Assembly: GCF_013294025.1 (NCBI RefSeq)
Contig: NZ_JABSNL010000001.1
Span: 292,095-356,094 of the forward strand
DNA length: 64,000 nucleotides
Direction of reading: 5' to 3'
Source: Flavobacterium aeripolare
GTDB taxonomy: Bacteria; Bacteroidota; Bacteroidia; Flavobacteriales; Flavobacteriaceae
Position 1 is the first letter of the stretch; each line of letters starts with the position of its first letter. Both the position numbers and the translations under genes were made by a program. This document shows positions 40,755 through 50,391 of the stretch, in pieces. The notes beneath the pieces were generated by a model that saw nothing but the letters and a program-made list of their open reading frames with translations, was not told the origin of the DNA and did not search any database.

Positions 40755-43700
40755 TTAGTAATTTAAGTATTGAATGTCTAATTGTGTTTTGTTAAATTGA
40801 AGTACATTATCTAAATAGTCTATTTGTATGATGGTTGCGTTTTCTAAACTTTGAATATATTGAAAAAAGTCAATCTCGCCATGTTTATAGCTCATGCTTC
40901 CAACTTTAATAATTTCGTCAGACAGCTTTTTGCCATATTGATTGTAGTAGTTAATCGCTTCCTGATATTTTGCTAATTCTTCCTTTTTCTGATTTAAATA
41001 ACTTTCCATTTTTTGATTTTCATTCTGCTTCTGTTGCTCCCAACTTTGCAATTCGAGTTGCGCCACTTTCGATTTAGAAACCGTAGCTGTATACAAAATA
41101 GGAACTGCTATACCCACTTGAAAACCATTTAAAGATTGTGAAATTCCTTTATTCGAACCTCTAAAAACATCAAAATGTAAATCAGGTAACCAACTTTGTT
41201 TTTGTAATTTAATTTGGCTTTCATAATTCTTACTAACCGTTTCTAAATAAGCAGTATATACTTTTATACTTGCATCATTACTTAAAAATTGCAATGGAAG
41301 AACTTTGCTACTATTGATTACTATTTTATCATTCGTTTGAACTAGATTTTGGAGTGCACTGTACTCTAATTGCTTCTCATTCCCTATTTGCGTCAGCTTC
41401 GTTTTTATTTGCCTGAATTTAGATTCTGCAGTGATTTTTTCTAGGTAATTGGTCTCCCCTAATTCAAAACGTCTGTCACTTGCTTTAGAGAAAGTATGGT
41501 ACAAACTATCCAAGTACACATACAATTTCTCTTGATGTTGCAGGTATACTATTTGGTGATATCCTTTTGCAATAGCTAATGAAAGTTTGTTTTGCTGAAT
41601 CTCAAAACTAGCTTTTTCCTTTTCGAATTCGGTTGTATTTACTTTCTTTCGAGCACCATAAACCGTAGGGAATTCAAAGCGTTGTTGTACACCAAATACT
41701 TTTAAGGGTTCGTTGTTGTACGCTACATTATTTTGATCATAATTGTAATAAATATTTGTTTTATCGAAAGAAAAAGCACTGTTAATATTGGCTTTGTACT
41801 TCTCCACTTGCAACTGATACGCCTTTAATCCTTTGTTATTGCTAATTCCTTTTGCAATGAGACTATCAAGTTCTGACTGATTGTTTTGTCCGAAAGCAAA
41901 AGAGGTTGATAAAAACAACAAAATAATTAAAGTAGTGCTGTTGTGTGCTTTAAATTGTGGTTTCTTAAATTCATTTTGATCGAATAACTTGAATAAAATA
42001 GGCAATACAATCATCGTTAAAATAGTAGCAGTAAACAAACCTCCAATCACCACAGTCGCTAGCGGGCGTTGTACCTCTGCTCCTGCCGATGACGAAATAG
42101 CCATAGGTAAAAAACCTAATGCTGCAGCTGCCGCGGTTAATAATACCGGACGCAATCTATCAGTCGTTCCTTTTAAAATTAGTTCGTCAATATTTTTCAT
42201 TCCTTGGTGTTTCAATTCTTTAAAATGTTCAATTAATACAATTCCGTTTAGCACCGCGATTCCAAAAAGGGCAATAAAACCAACACCTGCTGAAATACTA
42301 AAAGGTAATCCTCTAATCCATAAAAACAGTACTCCACCAACAGCAGACAGAGGAATGGCAGAATACACCATCAAAGCTTCTTTTACAGAACCAAAAGCAA
42401 AATACAATAAGATAAATATTAAAAATAATGCAATAGGTACGGCAACCATCAATCTGGCTTTTGCGCTTTGTAAGTTTTCAAACTGACCACCATATTGCAC
42501 ATAATAGCCCGTAGGTAATTTGACTTGAGTAGCTACAATTTTTTGAATGTCGGTAACTACGCTTTGTAAATCACGATTTCGAACATTAATACCTACCACA
42601 ATTCTACGGTTTGTATTGTCTCTAGAAATTTTAGCAGGACCCTCTGTATAATCAATATTTGCTAATTCTTGCAAGGGCACTTGCTCTCCTGATGGCGCTG
42701 TAATATAAAGGTGTTTTAAGTCATTGATACTTTTTCTATTGGCTTGATCTAAACGAATCACCATATCAAAACGTTTCTCGCCTTCAAACACATTTCCGAC
42801 TGTTTTACCAGCAAAGCCAAGCGCAATCATGTCATTAAGATCTGAAATGTTCAAGCCATATCTCGCAATTTTAGAACGATCGTATCTCACGGTCATTTGT
42901 GGTAAGCCTTCAGTTTTTTCGATTATAATATCCGAAGCTCCTTCTACTTTTGCAATCGCTCTCTTAATTTCGTTGGCTTTTCGAGCCAAAACATTTAAAT
43001 CTTCACCAAATATCTTCACTGCCACATCAGAGCGTGTACCAGATATTAATTCGTTAAAACGCATCTCAATCGGTTGTGTAAATTCAATTTCCATATTCGG
43101 AATTTCTTTTTCTATCGCCGCTTTAATTTTGTCGGCTAATTCATCTTTTGTAGCTGCAGAAACCCATTCTGATTTTGGTTTTAGTTTTACAATGACATCA
43201 CTTTCCTCCATACTCATAGGATCTGTAGGGACTTCGGCAGCACCAATACGGCTTACTACTTGTTCCACTTCTGGAAAATTCTTAAGTACTATTTTCTCGA
43301 TTTTTGTAGTTGTAGCAATTGTTTTTGTTAGAGTTGTTCCTGTTTTCAAAACGGGTTGAATTACAAAATCACCCTCATCAAGTGTGGGGATAAACTCTCC
43401 TCCCATGGTAATAAATAGGGTAATTGCTATTACTAATAAAGCACCTGCACCGTACAACACTTTTTTGGTATTGATTAACGCCCAAGTAATAATAGGCAAA
43501 TACCATGAATTTAACTTGCGGATCAATCGGCTAGAAATTGATTTCGGGTTTTCGATTGTGGGTTTTAAAAATAGGGAAGAAACGACTGGAACATAAGTAA
43601 AGCAAAAAATCATAGCTCCTACCAAAGCAAAACTAAAAGTCATTGCCATAGGTTTAAACATTTTACCTTCGATACCAGTCAATGAAAGAATCGGGATAAA

Positions 43701-45089
43701 AACAATGAGTATAATCAATTGACCAAAAATAGCGGAGTTCATCATTTTTGAGGCGCTCTTATACGTAATTTGGTCTATTTCGAGTTGCCTGTCTTCTTTC
43801 GAGAGTGGTCCTAATTGTGCCGATTTACTAGCTATCTGGAAAGCGATAAATTCGACAATAATCACCGCGCCATCAATTATAATTCCGAAATCAATTGCAC
43901 CCAAACTCATCAAATTGGCATCAATTCCGAAAATATTCATCAAGGAAATAGCAAATAATAAGCATAAAGGAATCACAGAAGCAACTACCAAACCAGAGCG
44001 CCAATTTCCTAACAATAAAACCACTACAAAAATCACAATCAAACAACCTAAAATTAGATTTTCGGCAACAGTCAAAGTAGTTTTCCCTACTAGCTCACTA
44101 CGTTCTAAGAATCCGTTGATATAAACACCTTCAGGCAATGATTTCTCAATTAAAGCGATTCTAGCTTTAACATCAGTAATTACTTGTTTAGAATTGGCTC
44201 CTTTAAGCATCATTACTTGCCCTAATACCTTCTCGCCTTCTCCATTTCCTGTGATGGCACCAAAACGATTAGCACTACCAAAACGGACTTGGGCAACATC
44301 TTTTATGTAAATAGGAAAGCCATTATTACTTGCAACAACTATTTTCTCGATGTCTTCTAAGTTGTTCACTTTACCTTCGGCACGAATAAAATAACTTTGA
44401 TTTACCTTTTCGATATACGCACCACCAGCGATACTATTGTTCTTTTCTAAGGCAGTAAACACATCAGTTGTTGCAATATGCATCGCTTTTAACTGCGACG
44501 GATTGATGGCTATTTCGTATTGCTTTAAATAACCTCCCCAGGTATTGATCTCAACCACCCCTTTGATTCCTGATAATTGTCTTTTTACAACCCAATCTTG
44601 AATGGTTCTTAAATCGGTAACGGAATAATTATTTTTAAATTCGGGTTTTACCTCTAAAGTGTATTGGTAAATCTCTCCAAGGCCGGTAGTTATAGGTCCC
44701 ATCGTAGGTGTTCCAAAGCCAGCAGGAATTTTCTCAGAGGCTGATTTGATTTTTTCGGCAATTAATTGTCTTGGTAGATAGGTTCCCAAATCATCCTCAA
44801 AAACAATAGTAACAACAGACAATCCAAATTTTGAAATAGAACGAATTTCTACTACACCAGGCAAATTGGCCATTTCAATTTCGACAGGATACGTAATGTA
44901 TTGTTCGATATCTTGAGTAGAAAGATTTCCAGAAGTCGTAATGACCTGAACTTGATTATTCGTAACATCAGGTACTGCGCCAATGGAAATTTGGAATATA
45001 GAGTAAACTCCGAAACCGAATATTCCAAGAGTAAATAGTAATACGATGAGTTTATTTTTTAAACTAAAGGATATAATTTTTTCAAGCAT
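40755..45089 (-). CDS. Heavy-metal RND efflux pump fused to a TolC-like outer-membrane factor
   Basis: A 1444-aa fusion. Residues 1 to about 1040 are a CusA/CzcA pump with twelve helices and two periplasmic loops; the helix 4 motif DFGIIIDGAVIIVE (about 398-411) is the type linked to divalent cations (Zn, Co, Cd, Ni) rather than the CusA copper form. After residue 1040 comes a hydrophobic segment (STTLIILLFLSTSFAFG) like an internal signal peptide, then about 378 residues of TolC-family helices and strands. The fused arrangement is known in Bacteroidetes. It is expressed from a promoter carrying CTTAAG boxes. Confidence 0.93.
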   Translation of the reverse strand: MLEKIISFSLKNKLIVLLFTLGIFGFGVYSIFQISIGAVPDVTNNQVQVITTSGNLSTQDIEQYITYPVEIEMANLPGVVEIRSISKFGLSVVTIVFEDDLGTYLPRQLIAEKIKSASEKIPAGFGTPTMGPITTGLGEIYQYTLEVKPEFKNNYSVTDLRTIQDWVVKRQLSGIKGVVEINTWGGYLKQYEIAINPSQLKAMHIATTDVFTALEKNNSIAGGAYIEKVNQSYFIRAEGKVNNLEDIEKIVVASNNGFPIYIKDVAQVRFGSANRFGAITGNGEGEKVLGQVMMLKGANSKQVITDVKARIALIEKSLPEGVYINGFLERSELVGKTTLTVAENLILGCLIVIFVVVLLLGNWRSGLVVASVIPLCLLFAISLMNIFGIDANLMSLGAIDFGIIIDGAVIIVEFIAFQIASKSAQLGPLSKEDRQLEIDQITYKSASKMMNSAIFGQLIILIVFIPILSLTGIEGKMFKPMAMTFSFALVGAMIFCFTYVPVVSSLFLKPTIENPKSISSRLIRKLNSWYLPIITWALINTKKVLYGAGALLVIAITLFITMGGEFIPTLDEGDFVIQPVLKTGTTLTKTIATTTKIEKIVLKNFPEVEQVVSRIGAAEVPTDPMSMEESDVIVKLKPKSEWVSAATKDELADKIKAAIEKEIPNMEIEFTQPIEMRFNELISGTRSDVAVKIFGEDLNVLARKANEIKRAIAKVEGASDIIIEKTEGLPQMTVRYDRSKIARYGLNISDLNDMIALGFAGKTVGNVFEGEKRFDMVIRLDQANRKSINDLKHLYITAPSGEQVPLQELANIDYTEGPAKISRDNTNRRIVVGINVRNRDLQSVVTDIQKIVATQVKLPTGYYVQYGGQFENLQSAKARLMVAVPIALFLIFILLYFAFGSVKEALMVYSAIPLSAVGGVLFLWIRGLPFSISAGVGFIALFGIAVLNGIVLIEHFKELKHQGMKNIDELILKGTTDRLRPVLLTAAAAALGFLPMAISSSAGAEVQRPLATVVIGGLFTATILTMIVLPILFKLFDQNEFKKPQFKAHNSTTLIILLFLSTSFAFGQNNQSELDSLIAKGISNNKGLKAYQLQVEKYKANINSAFSFDKTNIYYNYDQNNVAYNNEPLKVFGVQQRFEFPTVYGARKKVNTTEFEKEKASFEIQQNKLSLAIAKGYHQIVYLQHQEKLYVYLDSLYHTFSKASDRRFELGETNYLEKITAESKFRQIKTKLTQIGNEKQLEYSALQNLVQTNDKIVINSSKVLPLQFLSNDASIKVYTAYLETVSKNYESQIKLQKQSWLPDLHFDVFRGSNKGISQSLNGFQVGIAVPILYTATVSKSKVAQLELQSWEQQKQNENQKMESYLNQKKEELAKYQEAINYYNQYGKKLSDEIIKVGSMSYKHGEIDFFQYIQSLENATIIQIDYLDNVLQFNKTQLDIQYLNY

Positions 45090-45109
45090 TTTTACTTTCT
45101 TTTATATTT

Positions 45110-45117
45110 CAAAAATA
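45110..45117 (-). promoter_or_regulatory. -7 promoter box of the RND pump operon
   Basis: Minus-strand TATTTTTG, exact TAnnTTTG match, 21 bp before the pump ATG and just downstream of the CTTAAG repeat array. Confidence 0.6.
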
Positions 45118-45126
45118 CAGCAAGAA

Positions 45127-45155
45127 TTTAAGAAAAGACTTAAGAACTACTTAAG
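45127..45155. promoter_or_regulatory. TTAAG repeat array, probable response-regulator site
   Basis: TTAAG occurs at 45128, 45140 and 45151 (12- and 11-bp steps); the last two are full CTTAAG separated by AACTA. One-turn spacing is typical of OmpR-family tandem sites. The array covers the -33 region of the pump promoter and overlaps the 3' end of the kinase gene. A matching pair lies upstream of the thioredoxin gene. Confidence 0.6.
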
Positions 45156-46541
45156 TTTAGCTTCGTCTAAGCTTAAATTTACCGATGTACCATTATTTAC
45201 TTTACTTGTAAACTTAATTTCAATAGCAAGCAATAAACATAATTTCTTGACTATAGAAAGCCCTAAACCTGTTCCTTTAATTTGTGGATGTTCATTAGCA
45301 TCAGATCGAAAAAAAGGATTGAATACTTTTTCCAGATCGTCGGCGGCGATACCTATTCCTGAATCCACAATACTACATTCTATTTTGTTATTTTTACGCT
45401 GTATATTTATTACAATTACACCATCTTGTGCAGAGTATTTAATAGCGTTAGAAAGTAAGTTGCTAATAATTATCGAAAACAAATAATTATCCGTTTGTAC
45501 GTAATAATCTTCATTGAAATTTGCTCGTAGTTGAATGTTCTTATTCTCTATAGTGCTAGAAAATCTAGAAATCACGTCTAATAAAGTACCGTTTAAATAC
45601 AGATTTTCGATAGATAAACTCTTCTTTTGGTTTTCAAACCGTGCTAAGAGTAGCAATTGATCTACTAATTGGTTGAGACGGTCAATTTCAGTGATGCAAA
45701 AAGTAATTTTATCAAGATATTCTTCTGTATTTCTGGGTTTTCTAACCAAGACTTCTAGTGTCCCTTTTAGCACCGTAAGTGGTGTTCTCAGCTCATGAGA
45801 AGCATCAGAGGTGAATTGTTTTTCTCTATCGATTGCATTTTCAATTCGATCTAATAAATTATTAATCGTCTTAGAAAGTGTGTATAATTCATCCTTATTT
45901 TGTGGTAAAGGAATACGAGCGGTAAGATTATCTCTAGTGATATTATTTGAGGTGTTAATAATTGCACTAATAGGTTTAATGCTACGACCTGCGATGAAAC
46001 GAGCGATAAAAAATAGCAGTACCAGAATCAAAGGGTAGGTAATAATAAGTACTTGTGCCAACCGATTTAATACTAGCGTAGGTCCTTCAAGTGACATTGC
46101 AATGATAATATGCCCAATGCTAACATTATTCGAAAAAATAGGCACTTGAATTTGTCTTATTTTATTTTTTAATAATTTAGTGTCATACAATTCATTATCT
46201 GCTGCTGATGGATCAAAATGTAAAACTTCATTTTTAAGGTTAGGAGATTTTTCCAAAACGTTACCCTCCTTATCAAAAAAAGCTATAAACACAGGGTTTA
46301 CATCAACAGTATTGTGTTCTCTTTCCTTCCATTCATCTTCATGAACAAGGTGAAAATCATTTTTATTAATCTTTATTTCGTTCAAATGAGTAGTAACTTC
46401 GAGCGCTATGTCACCGTCAATATCGTTATAGAAAGTTAATCGCACTACCGAATATATCACACAAAAAACTACAAAAATTAATAATGCAGTTGTGATAATA
46501 TAGTTTGAAGCAATTCTATTTTTGAATGAAAGTTGTTGCAT
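45147..46541 (-). CDS. Sensor histidine kinase (heavy-metal/CusS-like)
   Basis: A 464-aa inner-membrane kinase: TM1 at about 12-32, a periplasmic sensor of about 120 residues, TM2 at about 155-176, HAMP, HisKA with phospho-His near residue 247 in SDASHELRTPL, and HATPase_c (NLLSNAIKYS, DSGIGIA, GTGLGLSIV). The layout fits CusS/PhoR-type sensors. It starts 2 bp after the response regulator stop and is the last gene of the thioredoxin-ApbE operon. Signal is probably a periplasmic metal or redox cue (inference from neighbours). Confidence 0.92.
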   Translation of the reverse strand: MQQLSFKNRIASNYIITTALLIFVVFCVIYSVVRLTFYNDIDGDIALEVTTHLNEIKINKNDFHLVHEDEWKEREHNTVDVNPVFIAFFDKEGNVLEKSPNLKNEVLHFDPSAADNELYDTKLLKNKIRQIQVPIFSNNVSIGHIIIAMSLEGPTLVLNRLAQVLIITYPLILVLLFFIARFIAGRSIKPISAIINTSNNITRDNLTARIPLPQNKDELYTLSKTINNLLDRIENAIDREKQFTSDASHELRTPLTVLKGTLEVLVRKPRNTEEYLDKITFCITEIDRLNQLVDQLLLLARFENQKKSLSIENLYLNGTLLDVISRFSSTIENKNIQLRANFNEDYYVQTDNYLFSIIISNLLSNAIKYSAQDGVIVINIQRKNNKIECSIVDSGIGIAADDLEKVFNPFFRSDANEHPQIKGTGLGLSIVKKLCLLLAIEIKFTSKVNNGTSVNLSLDEAKLK

Positions 46542-46543
46542 GT

Positions 46544-47206
46544 TTAATCGTTAGCGATATAGCCTACACCACGGATGGTTTTTATGTAGTCTTCTTCAAT
46601 TTTTAAATTAAGTTTTTTGCGAATAGCATTAATAAACACATCAATTACTCCGGTATCATAATCAAAGTGAATGTCCCATACGTCCTCAATAATTTGGTTT
46701 CTCGTACACACTTTTCCTTTGTTGCGTACTAAATAGGAAAGTAATTCAAATTCTCGTTGTGTCAAGAAAACCTCTCGATTGCTAACGGTAACAAGGTGTT
46801 TTGTCAAATTAATTTCAATACTACCTAAAGATAATAATTGAATATCTGTTTCATTTCTAAAATGAATCTTAATACGTTCCACAAGTTCCTCAAAGCTAAA
46901 AGGTTTTTTAATATAATCATTTGCCCCTGCTTTTAAACCTTCGATAGTTTCTTGCACCGTATCCTTGGCAGTTAAAAAGATGATTGGTGTTGTATTATCT
47001 TTCTTTCTAATGGCTATACATAGTTCTAAACCACTCATTTTAGGCAACATCCAATCTAGTAATATTAGATCAAAATGATTTTTTTGAATCAATTCAAAAC
47101 CCATTCCTCCATTGGTAGCACAGCTCACGGTGTATCCTTCCTCTTCTAATCCTTGTTGTAGAAACTGTATAATTCCTACTTCATCTTCAACTATTAAAAT
47201 GTGCAT
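46544..47206 (-). CDS. OmpR-family response regulator (CusR-like)
   Basis: A 220-aa regulator with a receiver domain (phospho-acceptor Asp51 in LILLDWMLPK, conserved Thr in FLTAKD, Lys in YIKKPF) and a C-terminal winged helix (LTQREFELLSYLVRNKGKVC and IKTIRGVGY). It is partner to the adjacent kinase. Its likely targets are the CTTAAG arrays at 45127-45155 and 50392-50412. It is cotranscribed with the DUF3570 gene 11 bp upstream. Confidence 0.93.
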   Translation of the reverse strand: MHILIVEDEVGIIQFLQQGLEEEGYTVSCATNGGMGFELIQKNHFDLILLDWMLPKMSGLELCIAIRKKDNTTPIIFLTAKDTVQETIEGLKAGANDYIKKPFSFEELVERIKIHFRNETDIQLLSLGSIEINLTKHLVTVSNREVFLTQREFELLSYLVRNKGKVCTRNQIIEDVWDIHFDYDTGVIDVFINAIRKKLNLKIEEDYIKTIRGVGYIAND

Positions 47207-47217
47207 GTTGTATCTAT

Positions 47218-48645
47218 TTATTCAATTTCAAACTTGAATCCTAACGTACCTATGTTAGCCGATAATCCATCACTGCGTTCATAATGATTTAATCTCAAAT
47301 CAACTGATTTTAATCCTAAAATAAAAATTTTGGCTTTAGCAAAAATATCGGTGTAGGTTAAACCAAAACCGTATTGATTGCTAGTAAATCGTGATAAATC
47401 ATAATCCGATGTATAATATTTTTCGGTGGATAAATGGGTATCAAAGGGCGCAAAATAATCTGAAGCAGTTTGCGTGTAATAGCGGTATAATGGCGAAACA
47501 GTAAATTTAGTCGACAGCTTAATTGGTACTTCTATGGATGCTGTATGCGCTTGAATTCCCCAATTATCTTGATAATAACGGTAGTAGGTTTTAGCAACCA
47601 CATATTCGTTAATATAAAAATTAACGCGGGCACCAATGGGTATTTTAAAACGCGAACTTGGTAAATTTTCATTGTCATCCGCTAATTGGTAAACCCCTAT
47701 ATTCTCCTTACTATTATAAACCGGTATGTACTGTGCTTGACCTATAAAAAAATTGGCTTTATCAGCAAAATAGACTCTTTGATAAGGCGTACCGAGTAAA
47801 CCATCTTGCATCAAAATATCCATAAAAACCGACATTTGGATTTTTCGAGTCAGAATTTGAGAAAAGGAAATCGATGCAGAATAGGAATTACGATTCGTCT
47901 TATCATAACTTTTAAAAGCAGTAGGTAAATAATCTGTAGAATTATTCCCGTCTTGGTCTAAGATGGCAACTCCCTTTAAATAACCTTGATTTTGAAAATT
48001 GATTCCGTATTTGCCATACTCATTCAATTCTGTTGGGTAAATAGGACGCCACTGATCTAAATAAGCATTTGCTTTGATGCTAACTTCCGTATTTTTTTGA
48101 TTGAATAATTTGGTCATTCCACCACCAAAACCAATAGAAGTATAGTCGTACTCATTCGAAAAAGAAACATCAGCATTCCATATTGTATTTCTATCATCTG
48201 AGCTATGACTATAATTAGCATTAACAGATGCCAATTGATCACTAGCAGATGCTCCTGAACTCGCTAACCACGGAGTACCTTCAGGATATGAATTTGCACT
48301 GTTTGAATCTGATGCACCACTATTTGTTTTATTGCTACTTTCAAAGGGATTGATGTTACTAGAAGAAGCCGATGTATATGCCGAAATACCCACATCAATA
48401 GTTAAAACATCATCAGCATTTAATGGCATCGATACTATAATATTACTAGCTATATCACTTAAATCTTCAGACCCCACTCCTCCACCTACTGCAGAATGTG
48501 TTCCATCTTGTTTGTAATAACTCAATAAAAAATCTACTTCTTTATTTTCTAAAACCCGTTTCTTAAACACCGTAGTTGTATCCTTATCTTGCGAATAAAC
48601 CGCAAAATTAAATAGCACTACTACTGTTAAAAATATTTTTTTCAT
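47218..48645 (-). CDS. DUF3570-family outer-membrane beta-barrel protein
   Basis: A 475-aa exported protein. The signal peptide (MKKIFLTVVVLFNFAVYSQ) is followed by the DUF3570 hallmark VDFLLSYYKQDGTHSAVGGG and a run of amphipathic beta strands to the C-terminus, so it is probably an outer-membrane barrel of unknown function. A Ser/Asn-rich loop lies at about 80-130. I chose the ATG at 48645 rather than the TTG at 48654. Its fixed companions here are DUF4266, ApbE and thioredoxin. Confidence 0.88.
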   Translation of the reverse strand: MKKIFLTVVVLFNFAVYSQDKDTTTVFKKRVLENKEVDFLLSYYKQDGTHSAVGGGVGSEDLSDIASNIIVSMPLNADDVLTIDVGISAYTSASSSNINPFESSNKTNSGASDSNSANSYPEGTPWLASSGASASDQLASVNANYSHSSDDRNTIWNADVSFSNEYDYTSIGFGGGMTKLFNQKNTEVSIKANAYLDQWRPIYPTELNEYGKYGINFQNQGYLKGVAILDQDGNNSTDYLPTAFKSYDKTNRNSYSASISFSQILTRKIQMSVFMDILMQDGLLGTPYQRVYFADKANFFIGQAQYIPVYNSKENIGVYQLADDNENLPSSRFKIPIGARVNFYINEYVVAKTYYRYYQDNWGIQAHTASIEVPIKLSTKFTVSPLYRYYTQTASDYFAPFDTHLSTEKYYTSDYDLSRFTSNQYGFGLTYTDIFAKAKIFILGLKSVDLRLNHYERSDGLSANIGTLGFKFEIE

Positions 48646-48654
48646 TTGAATCAA

Positions 48655-48864
48655 TTAATTACATCCACAACCACCACCTGTTTTTCCTCCATTTGCTCCA
48701 GCCGCGGCTTCACGATATACCTGAAAAGTAGTTTCGTAACGTTCTGAAGACTTTGCTGCTAGTTTCATATCGGGATCATTGATGTACTGTTTGTCATATT
48801 CTTTTACAGCTACACAGGACTGCATTGCAAAAGCCACTATCACTAAAAGGATTATCTTATTCAT
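48655..48864 (-). CDS. DUF4266-family small lipoprotein
   Basis: A 69-aa protein with lipobox MQSC, so the mature lipoprotein is only about 53 residues. It contains the family block VKEYDKQYINDPDMKL and ends in a Gly-rich tail with two Cys, TGGGCGCN, which could bind metal or be modified. Function is unknown. The start overlaps the ApbE gene by 8 bp and the stop is 9 bp before DUF3570, showing tight coupling. Confidence 0.88.
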   Translation of the reverse strand: MNKIILLVIVAFAMQSCVAVKEYDKQYINDPDMKLAAKSSERYETTFQVYREAAAGANGGKTGGGCGCN

Positions 48865-49846
48865 TTGAATACTTTTTTAAATCTATATTTTTTGAGGCGG
48901 TAATTTTACCATTTTCTTCTACGTATATGCAACCTACACCAGCTAGCTGATTAATTAAATCAATTCCTACGTCTACACCAAGGACAAATATTCCTGTAGC
49001 AAGAGCATCAGCCAGTTCTGTAGAGGATGCAAATACCGAAACACTAATTACTCCAGTTGCAGGATAACCGGTGCGGGTGTCAATAATATGAGAATAGCGC
49101 TTTCCGTTAAATACTACATATTTTTCATAACTACCAGAGGTTTCTACAGCACTATTTTCTAAAGGAAATGTAGCAAAGATTTTATCCTTGTTCAATGGGT
49201 TTTTAATTCCTACTTTCCATTGCTTACCATCAATTTGTTTTCCCCAAGTGTTGATATCACCTGAAATATTTACAATTCCAGACACTACCCCTTTTGCAAT
49301 TAACATAGCCTTTATTTTATCAGCGATAAACCCTTGTCCTATACCACCTAAACCTAATTTCATTCCTACATTTTTGAGAAAAATGGTTTGGTAGGTAGGG
49401 TCTAGAATGATATTTTGATAACCAACTTTAGCCACCGAATTTTTAATTTCTTCTGCTGTGGGCATTTTTTTCATGCTACCATCAAACTTCCATATTTTGT
49501 CCATTGAGGCGTAACTAATATCAAAAGCGCCTGATGTAAGTTTTGAAATATTGATTGCACGTTGCACTAATTCAAATACTTCTGTGGGAACTTTTACTGG
49601 TTTTACGCCAGCATTTCTATTCACTTCAGAAATAGGAGTCGTAGGGATCCAATCAGAAATTAAATTTTCTAGTCGGGACACTTCGGCAACAGCCAGATCA
49701 ATATATATATCAGCCTGAGGAATATCCTTAGCAACAACCGTCATTTCAAAGGGACTTCCTAACATCGAAAGTGTTCGTTTATGAGTTACCTGCGTAAAAC
49801 CTATATTAACGGTAAGGACTAAAAATAATATTGAAAATAATTTCAT
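48857..49846 (-). CDS. apbE: FAD:protein FMN transferase (ApbE)
   Basis: A 329-aa exported flavinyltransferase with a signal peptide ending near FTQ. Motifs are TSGAFDISYASMDKIW, LGLGGIGQGFIADKI, NISGDINTWG, then RTGYPATGVISVSV and STELADALATG with the catalytic Thr/Asp region. ApbE attaches FMN to Thr or Ser of periplasmic redox proteins using Mg2+ and FAD. No Nqr/Rnf subunit or obvious flavinylation substrate is nearby, so its target in this operon is an open question. Confidence 0.92.
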   Translation of the reverse strand: MKLFSILFLVLTVNIGFTQVTHKRTLSMLGSPFEMTVVAKDIPQADIYIDLAVAEVSRLENLISDWIPTTPISEVNRNAGVKPVKVPTEVFELVQRAINISKLTSGAFDISYASMDKIWKFDGSMKKMPTAEEIKNSVAKVGYQNIILDPTYQTIFLKNVGMKLGLGGIGQGFIADKIKAMLIAKGVVSGIVNISGDINTWGKQIDGKQWKVGIKNPLNKDKIFATFPLENSAVETSGSYEKYVVFNGKRYSHIIDTRTGYPATGVISVSVFASSTELADALATGIFVLGVDVGIDLINQLAGVGCIYVEENGKITASKNIDLKKYSNE

Positions 49847-49850
49847 TATC

Positions 49851-50285
49851 TTATTTTATAAAATCATTTAACTCTTGGATATATTCTTCTGGGGAAACAT
49901 TTTTATACGTCGTTTTGCCCAAAACTTTCCCTTTAGCATCTAAAACCACTACTAATGGAAAGATTCCATCAGAATTGTACTTTTCAGCTAAACCTCGATT
50001 TTGTTTTTCTAGTTCTCCTTCTAATTGGTTTTGCTTCTTTCTAGGAAAATCAGCTCTTTCTAAAATATAATTAGCAGTAGCGTAATTCTTGAAAGCTTCT
50101 GACTGCCAAATATTCTTGTCTAACTTTATGCATGGTGCACACCAATCTGATCCCGAAAAAACCAAAACAATAGGTTTACTCTGAGCTGCAGCATCACTAG
50201 AAGCTTCTTTAAAGTTTGTTCTCCAATCTTGAGAATACCCTAGTGAGGCTATGAATAATAATAAAAGTGATAGTATTTTTTTCAT
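49851..50285 (-). CDS. Exported thioredoxin-family protein
   Basis: A 144-aa thioredoxin-fold protein with a signal peptide (KKILSLLLLFIASLGYSQ) and the redox motif GSDWCAPCIKLD at about 44-55. The rest (FPRKKQNQLEGELEKQN, GIFPLVVVLDAKGKVLGK) follows the DsbD-C/thioredoxin_7 pattern. It acts in the periplasm, perhaps as a disulfide reductase for the DUF4266 or DUF3570 partners. First gene of the six-gene operon, 4 bp before apbE. Confidence 0.9.
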   Translation of the reverse strand: MKKILSLLLLFIASLGYSQDWRTNFKEASSDAAAQSKPIVLVFSGSDWCAPCIKLDKNIWQSEAFKNYATANYILERADFPRKKQNQLEGELEKQNRGLAEKYNSDGIFPLVVVLDAKGKVLGKTTYKNVSPEEYIQELNDFIK

Positions 50286-50347
50286 TAGTTATTTACGTAT
50301 TTTTAACTCTCGAAAAGTTAATTATAAATGTAGGCATATTATGATTT

Positions 50348-50355
50348 CAAAAGTA
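50348..50355 (-). promoter_or_regulatory. -7 promoter box of the thioredoxin-ApbE operon
   Basis: Minus-strand TACTTTTG, exact TAnnTTTG match, 63 bp before the thioredoxin ATG and 36 bp downstream of the CTTAAG pair. Confidence 0.55.
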
Positions 50356-50391
50356 CTATAAAAGTGGAGTTTAAAATTGTTAACGCAAATT

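Noticed and set aside
41989..42486. Antisense frame opposite the RND pump (165 codons)
   Set aside because: Mirror of the pump gene; composition reflects reversed membrane-helix codons. The frame at 42829-43359 was rejected for the same reason.
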